A DNA stretch of 64,000 nucleotides, taken from Chryseobacterium mulctrae (GTDB taxonomy: Bacteria; Bacteroidota; Bacteroidia; Flavobacteriales; Weeksellaceae). The stretch is from the NCBI RefSeq assembly GCF_006175945.1, contig NZ_VAJL01000001.1, forward strand, positions 3,295,001 through 3,359,000, read 5' to 3'. The translations under genes were made by a program, and so were the position numbers. Within the stretch, counting starts at the first letter, position 1. Every line of letters begins with the position of its first letter. A model generated the notes under the pieces. That model was not told the DNA's origin, searched no databases, and was given only the letters and a program-made list of their open reading frames with translations. This document shows, in pieces, positions 53,573-62,958 of this stretch.

Positions 53573-54367
53573 ATGAAAAAATTGAGTCATCTTCTACTGG
53601 CATTAATAGTAGTATCAATCCAAGGTCAGGTCGGCATCAATACCGAAACTCCAGAGGCGACTTTAGAAGTGGTAGGAAAACCAAATGATGTCAATCATTA
53701 TGACGGAATTATTCCTCCACGAATTACAGGAAATCAACTCGCTGCAAAGACATATTCATCTACAAAAAAAGGAACTGTCGTCTTTGTAACATCTCCGGCT
53801 AACAATTTATCAGGACAAGTCATTCAAATAACTGAACCCGGATTATATTATTTTGATGGCAATTTGTGGCAAACATTTTCAAAAGAAAAGCAACCCACTG
53901 AATATAGAATTCTATTGACGTTTGACCATACCAGTACTGCGGCTCTTAGTGCAACTTCTACATGGTCCGCTCCGGTTAATTATAATGGAAATACAAATAA
54001 TTATTTAACCGCTTCTAAATACTATACCATTGGGACCAAAAATTATGGAGGCTTAAAAGGATCCGTATCATTCAGAAAAGTTAATGGTATCGTCAATGTA
54101 AAATTTCAAATATTCAGGTCGACTGATTCAGAACCAATTACTTCCGACGCACTTATAAATATTCCGGATATCTTTAGTGACATAGGGTATATTCCTAACC
54201 AGATTGTTTTTTTACATCCTGAGAATTCAACAATGCTTATTCCTGCCTTGCTTGAAAATTTCACCATAAAAATTCCTCAAGCTTCTTTAGGCGCAATATC
54301 AACATCATATTATACTTATGGAGAAGTTCAGGGCTACTCAAATTGGATCAGACCCTATCTACACTAG
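53573..54367 (+). CDS. secreted protein of the VGINT type, paralogue 1
   Basis: 264 residues with a signal peptide ending near QGQVGINT. The segment GINTETPEATLEVVG is the common start of flavobacterial surface proteins with tail-fibre-like repeats. Residues 20-115 are almost identical to those of the next gene; the remaining 150 residues are unrelated and form a beta-rich C-terminal domain. It is probably a surface or secreted protein with a variable end. Expression and partner are unknown. Confidence 0.78.
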   Translation: MKKLSHLLLALIVVSIQGQVGINTETPEATLEVVGKPNDVNHYDGIIPPRITGNQLAAKTYSSTKKGTVVFVTSPANNLSGQVIQITEPGLYYFDGNLWQTFSKEKQPTEYRILLTFDHTSTAALSATSTWSAPVNYNGNTNNYLTASKYYTIGTKNYGGLKGSVSFRKVNGIVNVKFQIFRSTDSEPITSDALINIPDIFSDIGYIPNQIVFLHPENSTMLIPALLENFTIKIPQASLGAISTSYYTYGEVQGYSNWIRPYLH

Positions 54368-54450
54368 GACGCTAAAATTATAGCAATTAATACAAATTAT
54401 ACACAGTTAATACGATTCTTAAGACCAAATGAATTTTAATAAAAAATAAA

Positions 54451-55542
54451 ATGAAAACATTAATTTATTTTTTTCTGCCTTTCATAGCAACAACAATACA
54501 GGGACAGATTGGCATCAACACCCAGACGCCCGAGGCTACTTTAGAAGTTGTAGGGAAACCAAATGACACCAATCATTATGACGGGATTATTCCTCCAAGG
54601 ATTACAGGTAACCAACTCGCAGCAAAAACATATTCATCTGCAAAAAAAGGAGCTGTCGTGTTTGTAACATCTCCAGCTACTAATTTATCCGGTCAGGTTA
54701 TTCATATCACAAAGTCCGGGTTGTATTATTTTGACGGTGATCTATGGAAGTCATTTATAAAAGAAGACCCACTAAATACAGTTGCACTCAAGGGCAACAC
54801 TTCTACGGTTGAACTTATTGTCAAGAACAGTCTGCATCTTAATTTTGATGAGAAAGAAAATTACATACTGGGAAATTCCAGAAGTCCAATCACCGGTGAC
54901 TACAATTCTATTTTTGCAACCGACTCTAATATAACCTCTGGAAAAGGAAATTCCGCTAGTGCTTATGCAATGTCTCAAGGAGAAGTTACAGGCAAACTTA
55001 ATTATGCTGCAGGAGTTTCTGCTTTGAATGGCATCGCAAACGGCGTAATCTCCGGTAGTAGAAATATTGGAATTGGTCCGGGAGCTATGTCCTACATTAC
55101 TTCAGGAAATGATAACATCTCTATTGGCTATCTGTCAGGAACAGGAAACCGAACAGGGTCTAACAATATTTTCATCGGCATTGGCGCTGGTAGCCCGGCC
55201 ACAGGAAACAGAAGCGTAAGTAATAAACTAGCTATACATTCAACCCGCGTTACAACAAGTTCAACCAGCTTTTGGGATAGTATCACGAACAATTATACGG
55301 ATTACAAATTTGCTTTGATTTCGGGGGATTTTTCTGAAAGATGGTTAAATATCAATGGCAAGCTCAGCGTTACACCTTCCCAAATGCCCAATGCAGACGG
55401 AGATTCATCCTATACGAAAAAAGTAGTTGCCAAAACAGATGGTTCATTTGGTTTTGCAACAGAGATAGTTCCAACTCCGCCTGCTACCGGAACATATATT
55501 CTAAAAAGCGTAAACGGTTTGACAAGTTGGGTAACACCTTAA
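54451..55542 (+). CDS. secreted protein of the VGINT type, paralogue 2
   Basis: 363 residues sharing the N-terminal module of paralogue 1 (GINTQTPEATLEVVGKPN, then DGIIPPRITGNQLAAKTYSS). The middle carries glycine- and serine-rich strands typical of tail-fibre beta-helices (GNDNISIGYLSGTGNRTGSN, shown in part), and the end holds a short conserved tail (YILKSVNGLTSW). Recent duplication with exchange of the C-terminal domain is the simplest explanation. It lies 83 nt after paralogue 1 and 9 nt before a small lipoprotein gene. Confidence 0.8.
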   Translation: MKTLIYFFLPFIATTIQGQIGINTQTPEATLEVVGKPNDTNHYDGIIPPRITGNQLAAKTYSSAKKGAVVFVTSPATNLSGQVIHITKSGLYYFDGDLWKSFIKEDPLNTVALKGNTSTVELIVKNSLHLNFDEKENYILGNSRSPITGDYNSIFATDSNITSGKGNSASAYAMSQGEVTGKLNYAAGVSALNGIANGVISGSRNIGIGPGAMSYITSGNDNISIGYLSGTGNRTGSNNIFIGIGAGSPATGNRSVSNKLAIHSTRVTTSSTSFWDSITNNYTDYKFALISGDFSERWLNINGKLSVTPSQMPNADGDSSYTKKVVAKTDGSFGFATEIVPTPPATGTYILKSVNGLTSWVTP

Positions 55543-55551
55543 TCATAAACT

Positions 55552-55875
55552 ATGAAAAACTTTTTCAAATTTTTATGCCTGATGATCACTCTTTCACTAA
55601 CATCTTGTAGGTCTATTGTTTCGAATCCTGGCAAACCATTAAAAGATAATTCTTTAGCATTAAATCACAAATATGACGTTCAGGATTTCACTGCAAAAAT
55701 CCACAAAATAAAAATCACATCAGTTGATGGCAACAATATTTATGGTATTTCCAAAAAAGGAGAGACGATTTCAATAGATAAAAAACAAATCAGGGAAGTG
55801 AAAAAAGTAAAAGTCGTTAGTTCTATCGTTGTAGGCATTATGGCAATTGCGGCGGTCATCTTTGTTCCAATATAG
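55552..55875 (+). CDS. small predicted lipoprotein
   Basis: 107 residues with a lipoprotein signal (LTSC, lipidated Cys19), a beta-rich middle (KIHKIKITSVDGNNIYGISK) and a C-terminal membrane segment (VSSIVVGIMAIAAVIFVPI). Small lipoproteins of this layout are frequent in flavobacteria. It follows the VGINT pair closely. Function unknown. Confidence 0.7.
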   Translation: MKNFFKFLCLMITLSLTSCRSIVSNPGKPLKDNSLALNHKYDVQDFTAKIHKIKITSVDGNNIYGISKKGETISIDKKQIREVKKVKVVSSIVVGIMAIAAVIFVPI

Positions 55876-55912
55876 AAAACAACATTTTTAAAATCAAATT
55901 TGAATTTGAAAG

Positions 55913-56275
55913 ATGAATATTGATGAGCAAAAAGATGAAGTTATTTTTTTCAGAATTAAGAGTGAAAAGAAGAAAGATTGGAAAAAAATCTGTTCCAATA
56001 AACAAATTTCCCTGACTAGTCTAATCATCAATTCCGTAGAGAATAGAATGATGGATGACGAGAGACGAAAAGTATTGGCGTTCATTGAAAAACAGGATAA
56101 CATCTTCGGAAAAATTGAAAATAATATCAATCAGGTAGCAAAAATAGCAAATGGTCAAAAATTTATCAGCGAAAATAAACTCAGAAATTTTTCGGATAAG
56201 TTATCAGAGATCATAATTCTGAAAAAAGAACAGAACGAAATCTTTACAAAAATCTATGCAAAGCTATCAAGATGA
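55913..56275 (+). CDS. mobA: mobilisation accessory protein (MobA/MobC type)
   Basis: 120 residues. The start (EVIFFRIKSEKKKDWKKICS) is a ribbon-helix-helix DNA-binding domain; the segment KIENNINQVAKIANG is the signature of small relaxosome proteins of the MobC kind. It would bind at oriT and help the relaxase. Its stop TGA overlaps the relaxase start by 4 nt (ATGA), as in most mobilisation operons of this phylum. Confidence 0.82.
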   Translation: MNIDEQKDEVIFFRIKSEKKKDWKKICSNKQISLTSLIINSVENRMMDDERRKVLAFIEKQDNIFGKIENNINQVAKIANGQKFISENKLRNFSDKLSEIIILKKEQNEIFTKIYAKLSR

Positions 56276-57768
56276 TTGTTAAGATCATGGATCCGGCAGG
56301 TCCGAGTTTTCCAGGAGTTCATTATAACGATAAGAAAATTGATAAAGGCATTGGAGAATTAATGCTGATGAAAAATTTTCCTTCATTCATTAACGAATCA
56401 AGCAGCAAGCAAGAAGTAAGAAACTATTTAAGAGCTATTTCAATCGGGAATAAAAAAGTGTTGAAGCCTCAATTTCACGCGATGATCTCTACAAAATTTC
56501 AAGGGCATTCGAAAGAAGAGCTTACTAAGATAACGGAGAATTTTATGGATGAAATGAAATATGGCGAACAGCCTTTCATTGTGGTTTTTCATAAGGATAC
56601 AGATAATAATCACGTACACATTGTTTCAACCCGGGTTGATAAACAGACAGGGAAAAAGATCAATGACAGTTATGAAAGGCTTAAAGCCCAAAAAGCATTA
56701 AGCGTTACAATGGAAAAATTATATGGTCAGAAACCGGAAGAAGAACTGGAAAAGCTGCTGAACTACAAAATAAGTTCGCTTGATCAGTTGGAAACTCTAC
56801 TCAGCAGAAATGGTTACAAGATAGGCAAAAACACAAGTGATGAAAATTCTTTTAACATTTTAAAAAACGGAGTAAACCAAAAATCTATTAGAGGGGATCA
56901 GATTGTTTTTGATAACAGCAAAAATGAAAAAAGGGCTAAGCAGATGAAAGCCATATTAAGCAAATACAAAGAATTGTATTCCAATAAGGTTTTTAAAGTG
57001 GTGGATAATAGAAAAAATGAAGCAGTGCTTCCAAAAGAGAAGACTACTGACGGAGGAAATGATTCAAAAATGAAGATTGCCTTTGAAAGCGAGCTCCAAA
57101 AAAAGCTGAAAGATGTTTTCGGGATCGATATGGTTTTTCATCATAAAGAAGATAAAAATCCTTTCGGCTACACCGTGATCGACCATAAAACAGGAGAAGT
57201 ATACAAAGGAAGTGATATTATGAAAATGAATGAAGTATTTGAATTTACTTCTGACAAGGTGGATAAGAAGACTTTTGAAATACTGAAGGATTATAATATT
57301 CGCAGCCAGGAAACAAAAAAGATCCTGCTTGAATTTTTTAAGAAGAATAATCCGGAAGCAGAAATCAAGGACTTTATGCTTTTTGAAAACCGAGGGAAGA
57401 AAGATTTGGAAACCTACCGAAAAGTCCAGTTTGAAGTAAAGGACTTTATTAGAAATAACAAAAACACAAATGATGAAAAAAAAGATATTTCTATAACAAA
57501 AGGCGAAGATGGAAAGCTGTATGCTGTTCATACCAGATTTCATTACGTGGGTGAACTTCAACCATTAATCGGAGAAAAGGAATATCAAAAATTTCTGAAT
57601 CCCATAAGCGTCAATGAAGTGCAGACAGAAAACCGGACTGAAAATAATGAAAAAACAGAATTAAACAAAGCCGTCAACGAAATGCTTTTTGAGTTGATGA
57701 AAAGTTCGGGAACTGCAAAAGACCCTGCCGAAAATGAACTCAAAAAAAGACGAAAAAAGAGACGATAA
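56272..57768 (+). CDS. mobB: relaxase (MobB type)
   Basis: 498 residues. The relaxase core sits in the first 150: FHAMIST carries one metal-ligand region and NNHVHIVSTR is the HxH motif that binds the catalytic metal; the active tyrosine is probably one of the early tyrosines. It nicks oriT and pilots the strand through the T4SS. The C-terminal part is charged and contains a KKRRKKRR end. It follows the accessory gene and precedes the ParA-like gene. Confidence 0.88.
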   Translation: MIVKIMDPAGPSFPGVHYNDKKIDKGIGELMLMKNFPSFINESSSKQEVRNYLRAISIGNKKVLKPQFHAMISTKFQGHSKEELTKITENFMDEMKYGEQPFIVVFHKDTDNNHVHIVSTRVDKQTGKKINDSYERLKAQKALSVTMEKLYGQKPEEELEKLLNYKISSLDQLETLLSRNGYKIGKNTSDENSFNILKNGVNQKSIRGDQIVFDNSKNEKRAKQMKAILSKYKELYSNKVFKVVDNRKNEAVLPKEKTTDGGNDSKMKIAFESELQKKLKDVFGIDMVFHHKEDKNPFGYTVIDHKTGEVYKGSDIMKMNEVFEFTSDKVDKKTFEILKDYNIRSQETKKILLEFFKKNNPEAEIKDFMLFENRGKKDLETYRKVQFEVKDFIRNNKNTNDEKKDISITKGEDGKLYAVHTRFHYVGELQPLIGEKEYQKFLNPISVNEVQTENRTENNEKTELNKAVNEMLFELMKSSGTAKDPAENELKKRRKKRR

Positions 57769-57816
57769 AGTTGATGGAAAAATCATCTTCAGTCCAATAA
57801 AAATCAACTAAAACCT

Positions 57817-58485
57817 ATGATCATCACATTTGCTACCCAAAAAGGAGGAACCGGAAAAACGACATTAGCCATCGCTTTTGCCAATTACATTACCGCACTT
57901 TCAGAAAGAAAACTCAATGTTTTCGATTTTGATTATCAGAAATCATTCTATCACAAATGGAAAGAAGATGAGCTATTGGACATTCCAAAATTGTACGATG
58001 TAGAAATTATTGGCGAGGAAGAAGAGCAGCCTTTTTCAGACTTTGAAACTCTCATTAATTTAAAAGAAAGCGATGAGATCAATCTCTTTGATTTGGCCGG
58101 AACGCTCGATGCAAAATACAGTGATTTGCTCATATACAGTGATTTTATCGTAACACCTTTTGAGTATTCCGATGTTTCTGTAAAATCGACTTTGGTCTTC
58201 ATCAATATGCTGGGACTACTGGAAAGTGAGGCCGAAAGAATATTTATCCGTTCCAAATATGATAAAGGCTACAAGTATCTGAATCAGGAAGCAATGGACA
58301 TTGAGCTCGCAAAATATGGAATGCTGCTGCCAAGCCCGGTATTTAAAAGAAACTGCCTACAAACTATTAATACCAGAAGCCTTATAGGCAAGCAAAAATA
58401 TGCAGTAGAACATACATTCGATGAACTTATAAAATATATCAATGAAACCTCAAAAATCAAAATACAAGTGATTAAAAAGAGGTAA
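57817..58485 (+). CDS. traA: ParA-family ATPase (TraA type)
   Basis: 222 residues with the deviant Walker A of ParA proteins (TQKGGTGKTT) at the N-terminus and NLFDLAGTLDAKYSD as the Walker B region. In CTnDOT-type elements the tra operon opens with such a protein, TraA. It may place the element or the transfer apparatus in the cell. It is followed by a membrane-anchored protein with a 61-nt gap. Confidence 0.85.
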   Translation: MIITFATQKGGTGKTTLAIAFANYITALSERKLNVFDFDYQKSFYHKWKEDELLDIPKLYDVEIIGEEEEQPFSDFETLINLKESDEINLFDLAGTLDAKYSDLLIYSDFIVTPFEYSDVSVKSTLVFINMLGLLESEAERIFIRSKYDKGYKYLNQEAMDIELAKYGMLLPSPVFKRNCLQTINTRSLIGKQKYAVEHTFDELIKYINETSKIKIQVIKKR

Positions 58486-58546
58486 AAAATCAAAGATTCA
58501 ATACCAACAAACGACAACGATTGACTGACAACTAAATCAATAAAAA

Positions 58547-59140
58547 ATGATAAAAATTTCACTTACTATTCTGGCTGTTTACGTGTTGTATTATGCAGGT
58601 AACATTGTATACGATCTGTTTCTGAAGAAAGAAAAAGAAACCTACAAAGAAGAGACGGAGGAATTTTCTTTATCCGAAATTTCCGAACAGTACGAAGATC
58701 TTACTGCAACTATAGGGATTGAAGATGTAGAAAATCTCAACACTCCCAAATCCTTTAATAAAAATCTAATCCATTCTGATTACACTGAAGGAAATGAAGA
58801 AAGACAAGATCTGGAATATTTGAGGGGACTATTTGAATCTGAACAAGATCTGGATGAACCGGACAATGCACCCAAAAAGGATTTTACCGAAATTGAAAAC
58901 CAACCTGATCCTGAAAATGCTGAATCAAGCGAAGCGTATTTTGACCAAAAGGAAAAAATATCAACAGAAAAGGAAAATCAGAAACCTAACGAAGTGATTA
59001 GCGAAAACCCAATCACGGTTAGTGCAGACCAGGAAACTTCCAGAATAAAAGATTGGAAGGCGATGCTTAATCTTTCTGAAACCTTGGTTCAAATGGTTGC
59101 GAACTACGACGGATACAAAGTTTATCAATCCATTATGTAG
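58547..59140 (+). CDS. membrane-anchored conjugation protein of unknown role
   Basis: 197 residues with one N-terminal membrane segment (about 4-22) and a very acidic, Glu/Asn-rich tail, then a short conserved end (DWKAMLNLSETLVQMV). It lies between TraA and TraE, the place of TraB-D in CTnDOT, but I do not recognise it as one of those. The acidic tail may contact DNA-binding partners. Confidence 0.6.
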   Translation: MIKISLTILAVYVLYYAGNIVYDLFLKKEKETYKEETEEFSLSEISEQYEDLTATIGIEDVENLNTPKSFNKNLIHSDYTEGNEERQDLEYLRGLFESEQDLDEPDNAPKKDFTEIENQPDPENAESSEAYFDQKEKISTEKENQKPNEVISENPITVSADQETSRIKDWKAMLNLSETLVQMVANYDGYKVYQSIM

Positions 59141-59272
59141 TTAGCCAACTTAAACAAAATCTAACGTACTGATTATTAGACTTAACAGCGGATTCCCATC
59201 CGTTGTCCGGGACTCCTATTCCCAAAATTTAACACTCAATTGATTATTAACCCTTTATAAAATTTTTGAATT

Positions 59273-59596
59273 ATGATGAAAAATATTTTCACAAAAAACG
59301 TGACAACAAAAAAAGTTCTAACCCTAGCCTTGGCAATTATGGCGATAACTCCCGCATTTGCCCAAGGTGGAGCAACGGCAATCTCGAATGCAGCAAGTGA
59401 TATCACTGATTATTGGGATCCGGTCAAGCTGATCTTGAAAGCAGTAGGAGGATTGGTCGGTTTTATCGGAGGTCTCCGAGTGTATAATAAATGGACGAAT
59501 GGTGACCAGGACGTAAACAAAGAGATCCTTGGTTATGGAGGAGCAATGATCTTCCTGATTGTCGTTCCGGAATTTGTAACAGCATTCTTTGCATAG
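59273..59596 (+). CDS. traE: TraE-type conjugation protein (DUF4134)
   Basis: 107 residues (an in-frame second ATG 3 nt on may be the true start) with a signal sequence ending AFAQGG and two membrane helices. The core PVKLILKAVGGLVGFIGGLRVYNKW, marked by its ends PVKLI and YNKW, is DUF4134, the TraE family resembling VirB2 pilin subunits. It is the probable pilin-like component. The 3' end overlaps no other gene; traF starts 1 nt after the stop. Confidence 0.88.
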   Translation: MMKNIFTKNVTTKKVLTLALAIMAITPAFAQGGATAISNAASDITDYWDPVKLILKAVGGLVGFIGGLRVYNKWTNGDQDVNKEILGYGGAMIFLIVVPEFVTAFFA

Positions 59597-59597
59597 G

Positions 59598-59912
59598 ATG
59601 GGATTCTACCTTTATAAGGGGCTGAAAAAGCCCCTTGTATTCTTCGGACTCAAAGGGAAATACATCTTTTACGCAGTCGGTGTTATCGGTGGCGGGGTCA
59701 TTTCAGCATTGGTACTCTCAAAGTTCGGTCTCTTAGGCTCTTTACTTGGTCTTGCAGTCACCGCAGGCGGAGTTTATCTCATCTTCAGAAGACAGGATAA
59801 ATATGGTTTGTATGACAAAACCAGAAACTTCGATCACATCTTAATTTTTCCAAAAAGGTTAGGCAGTAATAAACTTTTAAAGAATGGCAACAACAAAAAA
59901 ACAGGCATTTAG
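59598..59912 (+). CDS. traF: TraF-type conjugation protein (DUF4133)
   Basis: 104 residues from ATG at 59598, preferred over an upstream TTG because it lies 1 nt after the traE stop and begins MGFYLYKGLKKPLVFFG. Two membrane helices and the DUF4133 pattern identify TraF, a small inner-membrane T4SS protein related to VirB3. Its end overlaps the TraG start by 29 nt. Confidence 0.85.
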   Translation: MGFYLYKGLKKPLVFFGLKGKYIFYAVGVIGGGVISALVLSKFGLLGSLLGLAVTAGGVYLIFRRQDKYGLYDKTRNFDHILIFPKRLGSNKLLKNGNNKKTGI

Positions 59913-62900
59913 CATTCCTTTTATAGGTTATGATTATGGAAAGGATTTCAATTGGGATTTTGATGTTCTTTTCGGACAATACGGAAACCCTATTATCGGG
60001 ATCAAGATAAAAAACATCGTAGAACAGTACTCGGCGGACCCGGATAGCTATCTCAACTTTCACACGGTTTTAAATCAGGTGGTATCGATCATTGGAGAGG
60101 GGAGAATCGTTCAGAAGCTCGATATTTTTTCCAAAAAAAAATACACCGCTGAACAATCCAACCAATTTCTACAACAAAAATATTCGGAACATTTTGACGG
60201 CAGACTTTTCAAAACCATCGAAACGGTGCTTTTGTTTACAGATATCATCGATGATAAACTGAAAAAGAAAAGAAAGCAATACAATTTCTCCGATAAAAGC
60301 TATAAAGAACTTCGGGACAAATGCCAAAAAGTATTGATGCTTTTGAAGCAGAATGACTGCGAACCTCAGTTTTTATTTGAGAAAGATTTTGAATACTACA
60401 TTTCGGGAGTTCTGTCGATGCAGTTTACCGAATCTCCAACATTCGATAATATAAAAAGCACCAACGAATTTTTGCAGATCGGAAACAGATTCGTAAAAAA
60501 TATTTCTTACGTGGATGTAGAAAACATTGATTTGCCCTCAGAAATTGAACCTTATTCTGTTCTCGGCGGTAACGGTGCAGCTGCTGAAACAGCAGTTGAT
60601 AATTTTAGTTTTATCAATGAACTGGAAGATTATGAGACCATTGTATACAATCAGATTATTACTATTCCAATTCAGGCGCAACAGCAAAGGGAGCTTGATA
60701 AAAAGAAGAAAAAGCACGAAGGAGCAGCTAACAATTCTCCTTCCAATGCGATTATAGCAGATGAAATTCAGACTCTGCTTCATAATATTGCTGTTGATGG
60801 GCAATTGGTGGTCAATGCTCATTTTTCAATATTGTTTTCAGCCCAGACACTGGAAAAAATGGAAAACATTCAGTCGATGATTGAAAATAAGCTTTTCACA
60901 AAAGGAATCATTGTTTCTAAAAATGCCTACAACCAGTTAGAACTTTGGCGGTCGGCAATTCCGGGCAATGGAACAGAACTTAGGGAATATGATCTTTTTA
61001 TGACGACAAGCGAAGCGGCCTTGTGTTTTTTTTTTAAAGAAAGTTACCCCGTCAATGAAGAATCCAATTTCTATTTAAGATTTACCGATAGACAAGGCGT
61101 TCCGCTAAAAGTAGATCCTTCGGATTTACCGATGAAAACAGGAAGAATTAATAACAGAAATAAGTTCGTTCTCGGACCTAGTGGTTCAGGCAAAAGTTTT
61201 TTAATGAACAATATTATCGAGCAGTACTTGACCTACAATTATGATGTAGTGATTGTTGATACAGGAGATTCCTATTCAGGAACTTGTAAATATAAAGGAG
61301 GAAGATACATTCAATATACCGAAGAAAAGCCCATTACAATGAATCCTTTTCTGATGGATAAAAAAGAATTTAATATCGAAAAAATCGAATTTTTAACCAA
61401 CTTGATTTTCTTGATTTGGCAAGGTCCCGATGCTGCAATGTCATCCGCTCAAAAATCCATTTTAGATAATGTGTTGATGTCGTATTACCATCAGTATTTC
61501 AACTCAGGAACACAGTGGTATGAAAATAAAACTTCTGAAGAACTCATTCTCTATCTAGGTAAATACAACATTCACGAAGATGATCTTTTTTCTGAATATG
61601 AGAATGAAGCCAAAGGACAGCATACTTACTATGACATTTTGGGAATTACTTTCGATGCCAGTTCCGATGAAATAAAAGAAGCGGGAAGAAAATTGTTAAA
61701 ATTCTATCATCCCGATAAGAACATCAATAATCCTGAATATGAAAGTGAAAATTTCTATAAAGTCTATGAAGCGTATGACACGCTGAACGATGAAGAAAGA
61801 AGGAAAATATACAATGAGACACAGTTAATTTTAATCAAGTCGAATGACATCATCAGGCAACCCAGATCAGCTGAAGAATGGAATGAATCCTTTAGAAAAG
61901 CCATTATCAGAAAAATAAAAGAACTGGAAGAAAAGCTGGTTGTAACAGAACTTTCGTTCAATGGGTTTTATGATTATTGTGATCAATTTCTTCCTATTTA
62001 CCTAAATAATAAAAAACACAATATTATAGAGAAGGAATTCAATCTGCGCACCTATTTATTTGTCCTGAAAGATTTTTACAAAGGCGGAAGGTATGGAACG
62101 ACTTTAAATGAAAGTGCCGATAATACGCTTTTTGACGAATCTTTTATTGTTTTTGAAATTGATAATGTGAAGGATAATCCCAAACTGTTTCCGATAGTAA
62201 CGCTCATTATTATGGACACCTTTATTCAGAAAATGAGGTTAAGAAAAGACCGTAGAAAAGCACTCATCATCGAAGAAGCGTGGAAGGCCATTGCGAGTAA
62301 ACTGATGGGAGGATACATCCTTTATTTGTACAAAACGGTGAGGAAATTTTGGGGAGAAGCGGTGGTGGTAACGCAGGAACTGGATGATATTATTGGAAAT
62401 GCGGTGGTTAAAGATTCCATCATCAATAATTCGGACACTTTTATATTGCTGGATCAGACGAAGTTCAAAGATAATTTCGACAAGATAGCTTCGCTTCTTT
62501 CACTTAATAAAGTAGAGCAAAACAAGATTTTCACCATCAACAATCTCAACAACAAATTCGGGCGAAGCCGATTCAAAGAATTCTATTTAAAGAGAGGTTC
62601 GAAAGGAGAGGTCTATGGGAATGAAGTATCTCTGGAGCAATATTTAACCTATACCACAGAAAAACCGGAGAAATCGGCAGTTGAATATTATGTACATCAA
62701 TATGGCGACTATGATGAAGCATTGCGCAGAATAGTTGGTGATCTCAAAGTCTTCGGAGACAGTCTGGAAAACTTAGTGTCACTCGTGAACTTATATCAAA
62801 ATCCATTAGATAAAAAAATCAATTCTTTCTACAGAATAATGAAAAAAGAACACAAAGGGAAGAATGTTTTCAAAGTCATCTCACAGGAATTAGAAGACCG

Positions 62901-62958
62901 CCAAATCACTTTTTCAGAATTAATCAGTAAACAAAATTACGCTTATGAAAACCTTTAA
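59884..62958 (+). CDS. traG: TraG/VirB4 conjugation ATPase with an embedded J-domain
   Basis: 1024 residues, about 190 more than ordinary Bacteroidota TraG. Walker A is GPSGSGKS (431-438); Walker B is LIIEE (794-798) followed by AWKAIAS. The segments KFWGEAVVVTQEL and NNSDTFILLDQTKFKDNF are typical TraG. Between Walker A and B sits a complete J-domain (about 580-645): TYYDILGI, then HPDK at 609-612, then YEAYDTLNDEERRKIY. TraG powers assembly of the transfer channel; the J-domain would recruit and stimulate a DnaK chaperone. The reading frame is continuous. Confidence 0.9.
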   Translation: MATTKKQAFSIPFIGYDYGKDFNWDFDVLFGQYGNPIIGIKIKNIVEQYSADPDSYLNFHTVLNQVVSIIGEGRIVQKLDIFSKKKYTAEQSNQFLQQKYSEHFDGRLFKTIETVLLFTDIIDDKLKKKRKQYNFSDKSYKELRDKCQKVLMLLKQNDCEPQFLFEKDFEYYISGVLSMQFTESPTFDNIKSTNEFLQIGNRFVKNISYVDVENIDLPSEIEPYSVLGGNGAAAETAVDNFSFINELEDYETIVYNQIITIPIQAQQQRELDKKKKKHEGAANNSPSNAIIADEIQTLLHNIAVDGQLVVNAHFSILFSAQTLEKMENIQSMIENKLFTKGIIVSKNAYNQLELWRSAIPGNGTELREYDLFMTTSEAALCFFFKESYPVNEESNFYLRFTDRQGVPLKVDPSDLPMKTGRINNRNKFVLGPSGSGKSFLMNNIIEQYLTYNYDVVIVDTGDSYSGTCKYKGGRYIQYTEEKPITMNPFLMDKKEFNIEKIEFLTNLIFLIWQGPDAAMSSAQKSILDNVLMSYYHQYFNSGTQWYENKTSEELILYLGKYNIHEDDLFSEYENEAKGQHTYYDILGITFDASSDEIKEAGRKLLKFYHPDKNINNPEYESENFYKVYEAYDTLNDEERRKIYNETQLILIKSNDIIRQPRSAEEWNESFRKAIIRKIKELEEKLVVTELSFNGFYDYCDQFLPIYLNNKKHNIIEKEFNLRTYLFVLKDFYKGGRYGTTLNESADNTLFDESFIVFEIDNVKDNPKLFPIVTLIIMDTFIQKMRLRKDRRKALIIEEAWKAIASKLMGGYILYLYKTVRKFWGEAVVVTQELDDIIGNAVVKDSIINNSDTFILLDQTKFKDNFDKIASLLSLNKVEQNKIFTINNLNNKFGRSRFKEFYLKRGSKGEVYGNEVSLEQYLTYTTEKPEKSAVEYYVHQYGDYDEALRRIVGDLKVFGDSLENLVSLVNLYQNPLDKKINSFYRIMKKEHKGKNVFKVISQELEDRQITFSELISKQNYAYENL

